Below, one piece after another: positions 1 to 14,100 of a stretch of 64,000 nt of DNA. The stretch comes from Stercorarius parasiticus (lineage: Eukaryota > Chordata > Aves > Charadriiformes > Stercorariidae). Each line of letters opens with the position of its first letter. Within the stretch, counting starts at the first letter, position 1. The stretch is taken from the NCBI GenBank assembly GCA_013396915.1, contig VWZL01003420.1:859507-923506 (forward strand), given 5' to 3'. The notes under the pieces are model-generated. The model saw only the letters and a program-made list of their open reading frames with translations. It was not told the origin of the DNA and did no database searches. Position numbers and translations under genes: made by a program.

Positions 1-672
1 AATTCACCACTCCTTCTAAAACCCACAGGAGAAGAGTCCTTCATGTAAGGCTTAAAAGAGTGCTTAATCATCATAAAAGGTTTTACTTTATATAAAATCA
101 GCCCTCAAAATTTCTGTACATTAAAAAAAACATGTGTTTTGCAGTAACATAAAGTTACTTAACAACAATATCTAGAAGTACCTACACTCAGAATATCACA
201 CCAATAATCGTGCAGAGGCTTGAGAATATAAGGGATGGAGGGAGACAGCAAACCCCGCTTCTACTTTTTACCAAGGAAATCAGAGATCCAGGGTAAGTGA
301 TTTGGTCTGAGACCACCTGGCAAACACTGATGGAGTCAAATAACAGAGAAGGTTGTTCTTTTACCAACAACAGTTCCTCCATCACCTATCAAAAAGACTA
401 ACACTAAAGATGTAAGACATCTCACTAACACACACATCAGGGGTTTATTCCAGTTGGTAGTCAAAGATAATCCCAGATAGCCTTTGCAGAGTACCTGCAC
501 TTCAATATTCAAAGGCGAGAAAGCTTCAAAGCCATTTCATGAGTAAGGCATCATATCGAGACAGACTAAGCCTATAGAGCTTTAGATACTTTTGAAACTT
601 TTCCCTATTAGGCCAACAGGGTCTGGTAATTGTAAAAATTCAGTTGTTATACTAAGCAACTTAGTTGCAACT

Positions 673-730
673 TAGGCAAGACCTCAAATATAGACAAGGC
701 AACTAAGTATACTAGGCAAGACCTCAGATA
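673..730. repeat. 18-base direct repeat, 40-base period
   Basis: TAGGCAAGACCTCAAATA at 673-690 recurs at 713-730 with one change (AGATA for AAATA). The DNA around it (about 645-710) is also rich in CAACTTAG / CTAAGTTG words in both orientations, suggesting a small locally duplicated and rearranged patch. Confidence 0.8.
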
Positions 731-3416
731 CCGAATCGACCCCTTCTCAGAGTCAGTTTGATCACCCATCTTTCCCTCCATATTAATTCTTTTTATTAGC
801 ACCGCAGAGTTGAGACTGTAAGCACAGTCACCTAAAGAAAGATGTAAACATGCTTGAAATTCTAGTTTAAGTAGAAAAAAAACCCCAGTTTAAAATGCTT
901 TAAAACAAACTCTGTAGAAAGCAATGCCAAAGAAAGCATATACACATTAAGTTCTGGTGTTACTAGAAAGACAGCTTTTACTCTCTTGGGTCTGATTTGG
1001 TCAATGCCAAATAGCCATGTATAACCTGCGATCCAAACAGCCAAGATCACGCTAATGTTGTTTTGCCTCAAATCCTACGGACATGCTCAGTTCAAACTTG
1101 GAGCATCCCAGAAATAACCTTTTACCTAATTTCTAATTAAAGGACTGAACTAAGGCCAAATTAGCTAGGTCACTGCTTGTGTGTAAATAAGTCTTTAGAT
1201 ATGGTACTATTTCAGATTAAACCAACAATGGGAGAACAGAACAATGGGGGGAAGAGGCAGTTTTCTGCTTCATTGCTACTACCAGCTCCTTCAAAATCCA
1301 ACAACATCCACTGAAAAGTCTCCTGTGTCACAATTCACACTCAGTCCTGTTCAACGTTATTCCACAGCATAAAACTGTCATGAGCAAATCAGTTCCAATA
1401 CAAACAACTTCTGCGCCTAGACACTGCAAACTTCAGCAGACCTTTATAAAAGTAAGCAAGCTACTTTCCATTTACTGTCCAGCACTCATGAAAAATAAAT
1501 AAATAAATCAGTCATTGTCCTGGCTAGGTAAAACAATACAGCAATGAACTACTACTCAGATTTACCATGCTTAACTTTCTTAAGTGGACAAGAGGTAGAC
1601 TCCACACCCCAAAGTTAACTATTTTGCAGATCAGTCCCACTATTTAGATACGCACCGTTAACTCAGAAAGAGTCATTCAAATACTCTCTTCTCTTAAATC
1701 AAAATAAATGTCACTTTTATGTGTATATTCCTTCTCTCTCAGGTTTCCATAGCAACATAAGGAAATACTTGGGAGCCCCAGGTGCTACACAGGTGGTTCC
1801 ATCGAGAAGCACTCACAAGAAGCCTGCACTCCCACTCCCACTGAAGGAGGGTGCCTTGCACCTGACACAAATCCCTCAAAATGCAGCCACTATGAATCAG
1901 TGTGGGGGTGGCACATTTTTGAAGGGTGATGCAAGACATTCTGTATATCTTCTAGACTAGTTGTTCAACTCACTTTTAGTGTTTCTAATAAGTGCTTTCC
2001 CTCCCTCCCCACCCCGCTTTTATGGATTTTCTTCCCCTCTCACTCAATAATAAGGTTTCTTTTTCTAAAGATGTTCAAATACGTGGCAAGAATGCAATTT
2101 TCCACAACACTATGGAATACTCTGTGAAAAGCCATCTGCTATGCATTTCCAATTATTAAATCCTTCGCTATGAATGCAAATTTGATACAAAGCCAGCCAC
2201 ATCCCTACCATGACTAATCACTTCTCATAGTTATGGCATATGCTTCTGATTTTGAGTGTGCTTTCCTTCGTATCACTCCATTGTCTAACTTAACATCACG
2301 AATTATCTGTTCCATGTTGATAAAGTTACAACAGGTCACCTGCTCCTTCCACCTAGTTCTTTTCTGTTTCACAGGCAATTCTTATAATTTCAGTGCTATT
2401 GATATTGTCTGAGGATTTCCTGAAATCCCAGTTCCTGGACTGTACAATCACACAAGAGATTTTCAGGGAATATTACTGGGTTTCTTGCCCTCAATTACAG
2501 AGAAATAATTCCCACATCTAACTTAATAGTCAACCACCAAGCAAGTCCTGCTTCCCCCAAAATATGGACAAGGTTAAGGACATTTTAAATACGTGATTGA
2601 CAGATCTACAAAAATCAAACCCACAACCCATCACTGATTTTAGAAAGTCTAATTCATTACTTTTTACTGCTTTGAGCTGGCAAGACTTATATAAAACCTG
2701 TTTTGTAACAAGAACATTAAGACTTTACAGTAGCAGGGAATTTTGGAAGTACCACCACCAGAGATGAAACACTCTAAATCGAGATAGACTGGCCATCATA
2801 GGCAAAAGACCCAAGACATAGGTCTTTTGTTTGTTTTAACCATTGAAAAACTTCCATTTATAAACAAGAGAACAATAGCTCCATCACGCATAAGATCTTT
2901 TCGGTTGCGTTAATGCTGCAGCAGCACATCCTGAGCATATAAACAATCACATCTTGTCCTGAAATGAGTCACTTATTCAAAGGAGCCTGCTTACTTCTTC
3001 CTTTTTTCCCCACCCTTCTCTCCACACTGAGCCAATAAAGTAACATCTCAAAAATATGTTTCTATTACATCAGCAGTTCTGCCTATATACAGGACTTTTA
3101 GTTCATTTTTGATATGAAGGCATAATCAAAAGATAAGGTCTGCTTCACTACATTATATGACCAACAACTATAGGCTGCTAAGCAGCTTAGATGTAATTTT
3201 TCACTATTATGGGAACTACTGGAAGGTTTACAGCCATAGCTTTCATCCCTCTTTAAAGACGACATCACACACTCCTGATATTCCTCCTATCTCCCTGACT
3301 TTCAGATATTAGGGGCTCTCAGCTTTGCTTGTCCATTAAGTTCAATACCTGGTAGCCCTCCTTCCAGGTGTCAGCAGCAAACCAACCAGCCTACTTGACC
3401 TTGGAAGTGTGCTGAA

Positions 3417-3470
3417 CACTCTCTCCTTCCTCTTTCGTTCCCCTCTCCTCCTCCTCACCCCTGCCCTTGT
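3417..3470 (+). repeat. polypyrimidine (C/T) tract
   Basis: The plus strand is almost pure C and T with CTCC and TTCC words, interrupted by single G or A bases. In the sense of TMCC3 transcription it is a purine tract, so it is not an acceptor-type pyrimidine tract for that gene. It is simple sequence. Confidence 0.75.
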
Positions 3471-6400
3471 ACTTCAGACTGCTCTTCAGGAAAGGATCTT
3501 CATTTTGAAGAGCATTTTCTTTACCTCTCCATGATAACTAGTACATCTCTTGACAAGGCAACTGTATTTTTTAAAGCTTAGTTACTTCTATACAGAAGCA
3601 AACTTTCACTATTTACCACATTACACATACATGATTACATTTTTTTTTTGTTCCACACTTCATATCCAAGGCTTGTATTTGTACCCAATACCACAAATAA
3701 GACCAAAGGCAGAGAACTGCAGGGAGACTGGGCTACGAAAAATCAGAAACCTTGGCCAAACTTCATGATCTACATATACTGAAAGGAAGAGAAAAATAAA
3801 AAAGATTACAAGCCCCAAAGAAAAGAGATAAAAGATTTTAAAGTCTACTTTACAAAAAAAAGTTTAAAATTATTTTTATTAACAAAACTGTATTTCATTA
3901 TGCAAGATAAGGACAACTAAAACTGGAATCATACAGATGCATTATTATGCAGCTCATTTGTTATTCATAAACACTGCTGCAATAATGGTATTTTAAACTA
4001 CGATACATAACTGATGAACACTGCTCTGAATAAAGTCTGGAGAAAACATCTTAATTGCAGTGCAGTAAGTGCTAAAAATTCTCTGCAGATTCAACAGATT
4101 TAAGCCTCTACCTCCTGAAGACCACAGCAACAGAACTTTAAAGCATTTTCTTATTTACATTTCTTTTTAAAAATAGCAAAAATCTTTTCTTTTCACTGAA
4201 GGGGCAATATGAAGCTTTAGGCAACCGAACTAGAGTTTCTTGCTCAGGCAGTATTCTTTGCGTATATTCCTCCTGGAAGAAAATGAAACACTGTCCCCTG
4301 AGTTAATATAAATAATATTGTTTTGAAAAGTAAAAATATAATGGAACAAGGTTTTCTGCTGCTGTGACTATGCTACTAAACTGAGTCACAGGTGGTGCTT
4401 TCCATTTATGAATAGAACTAATCAAATCTTCTCAAGAGCAACTATAACAGTTCTCCTTATTCTGGAAGAAATATCCTCAAATATTATTTGTATGCTTGCT
4501 TACTATCATCTTATGTATGTAAATGTACACATATAAAATATGCTTTTATAAATATTTTTAAAATATACATCCTATTATTATTATTATAAGCAAGTACTCC
4601 ACAGAAAATCTCATATACATACAAAAGAATAAAGCAATGTTTCAGCTGATGCACACTGTCTGGAGAACCTGCTCTAGGCAAGGTATTTTAAGTTTACACC
4701 CGAACAATCGATTAAAATAGTTACAACTAAATATGAATTCACAAAAAAGATAACTTTTCCAGAAAAAAAAAGACACAAATAGCACACATTTGAAGACAAG
4801 TGTGCCTCTACAAGCAGATCTACCTGAATCCTCCTTTTTGAAGAGGCCCCATGTGCAGATAATAGCAACACATCAGAGTGAACGACTACTTCAGCAAGTG
4901 TTTTCTGTGCTCTCCAGAAATATGTTTCCTGTGTGCACTAATTGCCCATTTGTTAGTTGCAAAGGAGGAAATTCCTTTAAGAAGCCTACAAAAACTTATA
5001 AACAAACTCTTAGGTTAAGCGTCTTGAAGGAACCACCATACGTTAAAACACTGTCCATACCACATGATTTTGAATAGTTTCTCACACATTTTTTAAAAAT
5101 ATGTTTATGAGTTTGTACTGGCCTGAATCGTTCATATAAGAAGTTGGGCGTTTGTTTTTTAAAAAAGTATAAAAAACTTTCTTATCAGTCTTCTCACTCT
5201 GAGCCAAGCTCAGCTAAGACTGTTATATCAATTTTATTGAGGTAAAATAACCCACTATGTGTGCTTAGTGATGGGTGACCTTCATGCTCCAATTTTTCCT
5301 TTTTCTTTCAAATTTGTGTATCCACGAAACTCTTCAAATACTAATGCACATTACAGAAGATATCCCAACCCACAAAAGAAACTGTATCGTAGAGAAGTTC
5401 CACAAGCCAATAAGATAACATCAATTAATTAAAAACCCAAAATACAGAAGGCTTGTCTAACTGAAAAGAAAACCAAAGAGATTCATACAATTAGAGAGGA
5501 ATAAAACCCTACAGTAAAATTTTTATGTAGTCTTAAAATATTCCTATCCTGAGAACACACTTCCCCAATTAATGAGATTTATTAAACTCAATTACTCTGA
5601 GATAGCAATTCAGACAGTTTTGTAAGGTAAACTAGGTTAAATTATACTTATGTCACCATATTACTTGTAACAAAAGTGTTAAATCACAATTTTTTTAAGT
5701 TTTAGGGGTAAAGAAAGAAACTATTTTTTAAACAACTGCCTTTAATGGCAATTTACAAAATTTTGAGAGCATGGCACAAAGCCTCTGATGTCAGTTTGAT
5801 CGAGCTTGAGTAGTAACCATTATGTATTGCCAGGGCATTACTGACGAATGAAAGCAGACTTTCAGAGATGCCTGCAAACTGAAAAATACATCTATCTCTC
5901 TTTGGCCAGAACTAAAATGTCAAGGGTGGAATGAACTCCTGTGGATACTAAAGGCTCGTTATAAAGCTCACTGCCTTCTACTCCAACTATAGGGCACATT
6001 TGGTGAACATCTCTTTACATAGCATAAATAACAGGAGAATGTATATTACACACAAAATTTAGGCACAGATTCAGTGCTCAAAATAAATAAAAAACCAAAC
6101 CAAACAAAAAACCCCCCCTTCTTTCTCTATGCCATCTAACACAAAAACCATTCCTAAATGTAGAACTGCGAGGTGAGAATCACAGCCAAGAAACAGCAAT
6201 GACTTTGTTTAACAGATTACTGGAAAGTGCTCAGAAACTGTACAGTTGGCACAGCACATGAAACTGCATAGAGCGGAGTAGATTCAGTAGAAAAACCGTG
6301 TTCAAGTTGGCCTTTCTTAATCTGCTAAAACCATGTTGCTAATCTAAGTCATTTAAAACAGTGAAATTAAAACCCTTTATCTTAGATACTGTAATTGAAA

Positions 6401-9012
6401 GGGTTGATAAAATATTACAGACCAACTTTATGCAACTTCTTTGCTACACTAATATGTTTATGCAAAACTGTGCTCAATGTGGCACAGATCTAGTCAAGAA
6501 CTGTCATAGGAGACAGCAGGGCTAAAAAGGCAACATCAATAATGCACCAGCAACAGGAAGAGTCCCCTAAGAAAATGACAAGCAACGACAGCTTTGCAGC
6601 CTATATTGCTTTCACTGTCTTTTCTTGCCTTTGGATAAAGTGTTATAGGCCCTTATTCTTCATATTTAAGGCCTATTGGGTTTTTTTTTTTGTTAAAACT
6701 CTGTCTAGGAGGACAGAAGGGATTCAGGCCTTTATAATGTTTTTAGAGTCACAACTGAATTTGGATCTCAGAATCATTAAGGATATCTTGGGTGTTTCCT
6801 AGACCTCCAGAGGAAGTAATGGTGTCAGAGACATTATTTATTTAATTGAACAGGGCAATGTTAACAGTGTTTAATTTTTCTGGGATAACGTCTCTCAGGT
6901 AATGATAAAAGTGTTAGTCAAATAATATTTGTTGAAACTTAAAAGTTCAGAGAGGTTTGCTTTACCAAGATGTTTATATGGACAGACACCATACTAACCA
7001 TAATTTAGAATTTAAAGATGAAACAGGCAAACTTGTAAATTCTCATCATAGAGGACAACTGGCTAATCAAACTGACATTTTTTGGAAGAGAAAATTTGAA
7101 TATTGTAGTACAGTCAACCTTACATAAATAAAAACAAGTATAGCTTGCTACAGAAATAATATCCACACTGATAGTTATGTACTTATGCTCCAAGTTTGTA
7201 CATTTTTCTTTTCAGTTATATCTTTTCTCTAATCTTCTTCTTTTGCTCATCTATGTGCAATTTCATCTTTTTATTTGAAATTAGTTTAAACATGCTTTTT
7301 ATCTGGTATATATTTTACCTGGTACAATACTTGCCAAAAACTTAGCAAAAAATGCATTAATGTTTCTTAGGAGTCTTATAGAAGGAGATACGGGAAATTA
7401 AGGCTATCCTAGAACTATTTGCCTTTTTAAAACAAGAGTGATGATTTATATTACAGCACACAAACAACAAGTGTTTATTCTGTATACCGGAAACTCCAAA
7501 GCACGTGATTTTATGGAAGACATACATTTAAATTTGAATGGATACTTGACACAACAACTGATAATATTGCTTAATTAATAAAATACAATCTTAAAAGAGA
7601 ATGGATTTTGCTACATCCTCAATAGTGTCCATTATTAAATCCATAGTGATGGATAAGTCAACTGCTATAAATACACATGATAAAGACACAATTTTCAAGT
7701 TAGGCACTGGTATAGACCTCTGTTTTACCCAAGAATCTCTTTTAGCATTGCTGGTAAGCTTTACATGCTATGAAGAAATATAAGCCTACTGTCTAAGCAG
7801 AGATGGTAATAGAATTTATTCATATTCTATCTAACAAAAACTTTATTAAGCAAATAGGTATTTCAGATTCTTATGTAGCCATAACCCATGTTAGCTAGAC
7901 CAGGACAGCACTTCTGAAACAAGAGCACAGGCTATTGCTTTTCTGCTTGGTGAAGTGGTCACGCAAACACTCACCATCCATGACTTACACCTTCCAGGAA
8001 CTGAGTCACACAGCTCACCAATCAACTTCTCTGCCAAGTGTATGAAAACAACAGAAGATGCTTCAGAACATTTTTAAGAGTTATTTTTCAGCTTATTGAA
8101 AGTCACAGCCTCCCTTACTTAACCACGAGGAATTGGGAGAGCCTCTCTCAAGCCACTGCCATAGTCAAACAGTTGCATTCACCTCATTATAACATTTGTG
8201 TACGAAGCTACAGGCTGCCCAACTCAGGTAAGTTTGTTCCCCACGTTCTTTGGCCATTACAGCACAACAGAACCATTTAAAGCAGGATACATAAGTTTAG
8301 TCATGTGCTTCCCTACCTACCTTCCCCGTATAATTTTATTATGCCATAAAATACTGCAATAAACCTGACGGGCTTTTTAAGGCAGCTTGTAATCTTAATT
8401 CAGAGCATTTTAAAATAATTATCAACAGAAAATGGCATGTGTTTAGCTTGCATTCAAGATAAACATAGAGGGTTTCTCAAAAGCCCACAGACAAACGCTA
8501 GCTGCCAATTTTCTTTTAATGCTAGTTCCTACGTATTAAACTCATATTAGATTTTTCTATTTTTAGAGTTGTGGAGATGTTAGTGGCCTATTCACTAATA
8601 TGATTTGATTAGAAATGAAGCCGCAAACAATATTCCGTTCCTAGCCTGCCTGCCTCCCTCTCCTTTGAACTTTCTAAATAGATTCTTTTTTTTTTCCTCT
8701 CTTAAGTTTCTATTCAGATAGTCTAAAAGGATATGCTTTATCATATAGTTGGCTTTGGTGTAAAAGATTTATAAACATATTACCATATTCAGTCATAGCA
8801 ACAGCACAGAAAAAAAAGGAACAAAGCGAAGCTCAGTGGGAAAGGAAGCAGACAAGAGTCATGCTGTCCTTGGAGTCCGACCCTGGTTACTGGTACTGCA
8901 CTGAGCCAGAGCTCTGTACCTGAGCAGGGAGTTCTGCTTGGCTACAGGCTCCAGGATCCTATAATAAACAGCCTAACATTCGGCACAGGAGATCTTATAT
9001 GTTTGAAAGTGG

Positions 9013-9058
9013 AAAAGCAAAAAAAAAAAAAAGAAAAAAAAAAGAAAACCCCAAAACA
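9013..9058 (+). repeat. A-rich simple sequence
   Basis: Runs of 14 and 10 A separated by single G bases, followed by an AAAACCCCAAAACA stretch. No adjoining retrotransposon body is visible, so I do not call this the tail of a particular element. Confidence 0.8.
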
Positions 9059-11150
9059 CAGTACTCATTTTAAAAGATCAAGGCATTAGAAAATTGTCTA
9101 AATATTTTTTCCCTTTATCTCTCATTTGGTCATGTCATTAGAGTAATTAAACCTGTATAAACTAACACCTATAAATCAGATATTTAGTGGTCTCAACAGG
9201 CAGATGAAGCTCTATATCCACTACTAAACCCTCAAAAACATGCCTCCTGTGAGATTAGACAAATGATGCTAGCCTAATTACAATTTACACACAGTAAGTA
9301 TTCTATATTGTATTACATGTTGAAAAAAAACCCATTTTCCATATACTCTTCCTGAACAGACCGACAAATACACTCACTTTCTGTAGTCAGTTACTTGAAC
9401 AGTTTGAGAAACACCTCAATCACATCATAGCTCTTTCACAAGCCAGTGGTGCCAACAGTTCCTCAAGCGAATACTGCCTTTCCTTTCAACTACTGCTCTT
9501 TGCTTATTCATGAAGTCTGTCATGCCTCGGCTTCAATTCCATTATTTTTAAGAAATGCTTTTACCTATTACCTCACTGAAAATTCCATAACGTATGTCCA
9601 GGTTTCACAACTATGGCCAAGGCCAAAAATTCTGGAGCCACACGGATAGCGGTTATGTTAGATCTTGGAGACATCCTTCCCAAAACAACTTGTATTTGCC
9701 GCTGTGACAAGAAGTTTTTGCTGACGCAACTTTGAATTCAGAGAAATAGAGGGTTGTGCAAGAAATTATAGAGCAAACTGCAATGGAACCTACTTCACCT
9801 TATGCCCTCTAGTTCTTGATATGTACGTTACAATCAAAGGAAACTGCTGACAGCTAAGCAAGCGGAAGAAATAGGTTACAGCGGTCACCTTCTGTACCCA
9901 GGAGTAACATGCATCAACTTATCTGCAGTTCAGATTTTGATTCCAGAGTATCAACTGTTTGCAAAAGCTGAGAAAAGTACTTGCTTCCAGCACTATGTTT
10001 GGCCAGAAATATACTTTAAAAAGTAGCTGCAGACTTAACACGGCTTACAATAACACAAAGTTGTGGGGGGAAAAAAAAAAACAAACCAAACAGGTAGTAA
10101 ACTAAAACCAAGAATACCTCACATTTCAGCAACTCTAAGTAGCCTGAATGGCTTATATTCTATGTCAGCTAGGGAGGGACCTTGTAGATTTGCAAGCATT
10201 CATTAAGTGCTTCAGGAAACTTTAATGAGTTGCAGTGATTTGCACTGCAGCCAAAGACATTCCCTTCAACAGAAACAAAACATGAATGCAAGGAACTCCA
10301 CCCCCCTACCCCCAAACAAAAGAGCAAATGAGTAGTCACTTCTTTAATTGATCTGCTCTCCAAATCCAGATTTTAAAAGTCCATCTCTACATATGATTCT
10401 GGTACTAATCAGGCAACACTGCATCATTTTAACTTTATGGAATAAACTGACACAGTTAATTATTCATCCCATTTGGTCTGTAGGTTTTCAGTTGCTTTTG
10501 ATTACCTTTCTTGTTCATTTACTGCTTTAACAAGGGTGTTAGAAAAATAAAGGTCAGTACAGAAATAAATACACCAGGTGTTAATGTTCCTCTGTGTAAT
10601 GTAACAATATTTAGACAACAGTCATATAGCCTGAAAGCAAAAGATACAGTAAAAAAAATACTGAAAAAGCCTGTTAGGGCTGTCTGCTAGCTGAAAGCCA
10701 AAGATTCACCAAAATAAAAGCAGCTATATGTTCAAACATTTTCAGATTTTCTTAACACAGATAGTGGGACCACTATAGTGTAGTATATCCATGTAACAAC
10801 TCTTAAGCACATTTAAAGTAGTATAAATAGACTAGTAAAAACAACTATTTGTCATTATTTAGCTTTTTATTGAAAAACTGTTTCCCTCCTTGTAGTACGA
10901 TGAAGGCGATGTTTAGTTTCTGGTATTGAATTCACAGTACAGGTTTTGAAAGATTAATGCACAATGGGGTGCATGTATTCTTGTTTAGCATGCAGAGCTG
11001 GGGTTGGGGTTAGCAGGGTGTGAAAAAATTAAGACACTTACGATGTGGCATAATAAAAACTTATACCATTTTAATACTGCTTTTCAAGTTCTCTAGATGG
11101 CTTCTGGGTCACATGAGGTAACAGATAAGAAAAGTTCTTACTATGATTAA

Positions 11151-11172
11151 AATATCACAATATTGTGATATT
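11151..11172. repeat. perfect 22-bp palindrome
   Basis: The arm AATATCACAAT is followed directly by its exact reverse complement ATTGTGATATT, with no spacer. Symmetry stops at both ends (A at 11150, C at 11173). It could form a cruciform or bind a symmetric dimer, but there is no sign of a gene or promoter beside it. Confidence 0.95.
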
Positions 11173-14100
11173 CGATTACCTAATGTATTAGGGATGCAAC
11201 TTGTGTCAGAGCTGATCATAAGTTTTCTTAGTTTTACTATTATCTGTTGGGAAGTGAAAGGACTCTTCCTGGAAAGAATGTTGTTCCAGAAGGCATATAG
11301 TCTCATTACTTGCAGCAATAACACTGTAGGCACTTACATAAGTTTTAACCCAACCAGTGAAATTTTGTTACAGCCTAGAATGCTAAGACCCAACTACAAG
11401 TACTTAACTTGCTGTTAGGTAAAAATCTCACAGTGCAACTAAAAGAAAATCGAATGGATTCAGATGATGTGCTAACAGACTGGTCACATAAGAGACTGCT
11501 ACATGTGAACATACATAAAAGCACTACCTACAGACTTGGCAGCCCGCCAGTATCCCTTACAGGGAGCAGGTCAAAATATTTTCAGAATAAAATTATCAGA
11601 GTTGGGGGTATTATACCTTTATGATCACCTTCTGAAGAGTTCTCACTTTTAACAGTGGAAGTTAAAAGTTGTAGCTGGCAGTTCTAGATACCTGTCTCTG
11701 GCACAACCTGCTGGAATGATTTGAGGTGTAACCCTGGACCTGCGAAAAAGCAAATCCTAGAGAAACTCCACTAGTTGCAAGAGAAGCCCCAGTGATGAAC
11801 TATATCTCAAAGCTTGCATCGAGATAGTCATGCCAGATGTACTCAATGATCTGTTCCATAGGAATTTGCCTTTCCCCCCAAAGCACACAGACACACTGGT
11901 GGGCAATATGAGCCAGATGAAAAAAACCGAAAACTAATCACCACACCACATTGTTCTTTCAAACCAACCACGAGTTCCAAGTATTAAAACATGATCTATC
12001 TATTTCCATTTTGGTCAGCATTGCCTCCTGAACCTGCTCAGCATGTGTTCATTAGTTGAAGATTTTGTGATCTCCCACCCACAGAGATCAAGCGTCACAA
12101 CCGCTTTCATTGTTGAAACATTCAAGGACTCCTGTAAGGCCAAAAGTAAACAGTGCATCTTTGACAACCACAGACACTTGATCTGTGCTTACATTCAGGT
12201 GCCCCGTAGCTCCTGCAGCCACCTCAGATGAAATTTCATCCTCAGTCTGATATCACAGGCATCTGACACCTTGCACATAGTGATTCTGCTGCCTGCAAAT
12301 CATAACCTAAGCTCTTTTGTCTTCATTTTATTTCATCCATGGAATGGTTGGCATCAATGAATGATGATGGTAGCCACTTTGGCAGGTAGAAGCTGAACCA
12401 ATCACTATTTCGGGTTAAGCAGGAAGGCCTGGAATTTCTCCAAATGCTAAGCTCAGGACCTGTTCTGCTCCTTCCTGGAGGATGCTACATAAAAGCACTT
12501 TACTTCAAATCACAGCTTACTGGTTAAGCACATGAGTTCTATTTGCATGAGCAGAAGCTCATGTGAATTTCTGCCTCATATGAGCTCAGGCTTTTCCCTC
12601 TACTGCTTTTAACCCTTCCTTTATCTCTGTATACTTTTTTGTGAACTATTCTGTTTTCAGTTCCTTCTGTCATTGCTTCTCTCCCACTTTTCTATCTACA
12701 TACTTTGTAATAGTTGGGTACCTTCCCCTCACCCAGGATCCACCCACTCCCCAAAATTTCCTGACTCAATTTAGATTTTTCCCATCTCTGAGCCAAGGGG
12801 TCTCAAAGCTAGGGTCTAGCTTTATAACACTTATAACAGAAACACAGCATTTGTCATTAGTGGTACAACTTCCTGTAAATCACACCAGTATCCACTCACA
12901 TTAGGAAATTTGAGGAAAATAATCTCACCATCCAAGCGGAATCTTACTAGTAGGTCATTCCCAGTCTCTCAAAAGATACCTTATCAAATGTACAGATAAT
13001 CTTTAGCTTACATAACTTCACAAGGAAAGCAACAGCAGCTTTAATTCTAGGAGTCTAACAGTAAGTTAACAGCAACAAAACAATGCAGCTGCAGAAATAA
13101 GTACCAACTTGAATGCAGAACAAGCAGCTCTGTAAGCCATGTAACAAGCTGACACTCAGCCTTCCCCATCAGCCTCTTGTGTATGTGCCTTCACTTCTCA
13201 GAAGCACAAAAAAGTATGAAAGGGATCATATATAAAAAAGAAAACAAACAAAACGAGGACATTATTGAAAGTCTAAGTGCTCAGCTATATATATTATTGA
13301 CCATAATCTACACGTGAGGCTATCCAGGCTGTCACTTGCCTGTCAAGCAAAAATAACAACTGCTTTAAACCCTACCATTGCACTGTACTGTAAATACTGC
13401 ATGAGGGGGAGATGATAGCAATTGCACTACAAAACATACTTCCCAATTTTTTTTAGCTAAACTTTTTAAAGCTTACAGCAAGTAAAAAAAATAAATTAAA
13501 GCTGTTATCTGTATAATGAAAAGAATTATCAACATCTTTTTATCTCTCTCTTGTGCCACTCAAATAACAAAGATTGGAAAGATGGTAAGTAATACTTTAA
13601 AAAGCAATTTTAGCTGATTGAAACAGAGCCGTGACTCTAAATAACCTACAAGAGAACTAACGTAGGTAGTCTGAAGACTTTGTACTAAGGCAAATGTCAC
13701 TGTTTCAAGTGAGATGCACTTCACCAGTCATTTCCTGAATTCTTTTTCCTGTTATTTCACAGGCCTTAACAAATCTATTTTCCTGAAGTTTATTCCCTCA
13801 TTCTCCAGGGATTCCTTTGCAGTGACTTCATAGTAGCCCAGGGCACTGATATCACAATCTGTTGCCAGGGGAATCAATTCAGATGCAAAATGTATCATGA
13901 CTGCAGAAATCAATGGGGAAGAAATACTCCAAAGATGAATCACGTGTTTAGTCATATGCGTCTTCAGCAACAGGCATGGGGGAAAAAATAACCTGTAGCC
14001 TTGCTGATCAGTTAAGATTGCTCATCAAGGAAATAACAGTTGGGTTCTAGGCTCTCTTCAGCTTCAGACATGTTCAAACTCACAGCTTCAAGGAAGACAC

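Larger units (their letters stand above)
1..11150. other. non-coding intronic stretch, no gene seen
   Basis: All frames here are short and overlap on both strands. Contents worth noting are an 18-base direct repeat at 673-690/713-730, an (AAAT)4 tract at 1492-1508, a polypyrimidine tract at 3417-3470, a short TTA repeat at 4573-4587, an A/C-rich run at 6081-6118 and an A-rich run at 9013-9058. I recognise no transposon, exon or RNA gene. Confidence 0.6.
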
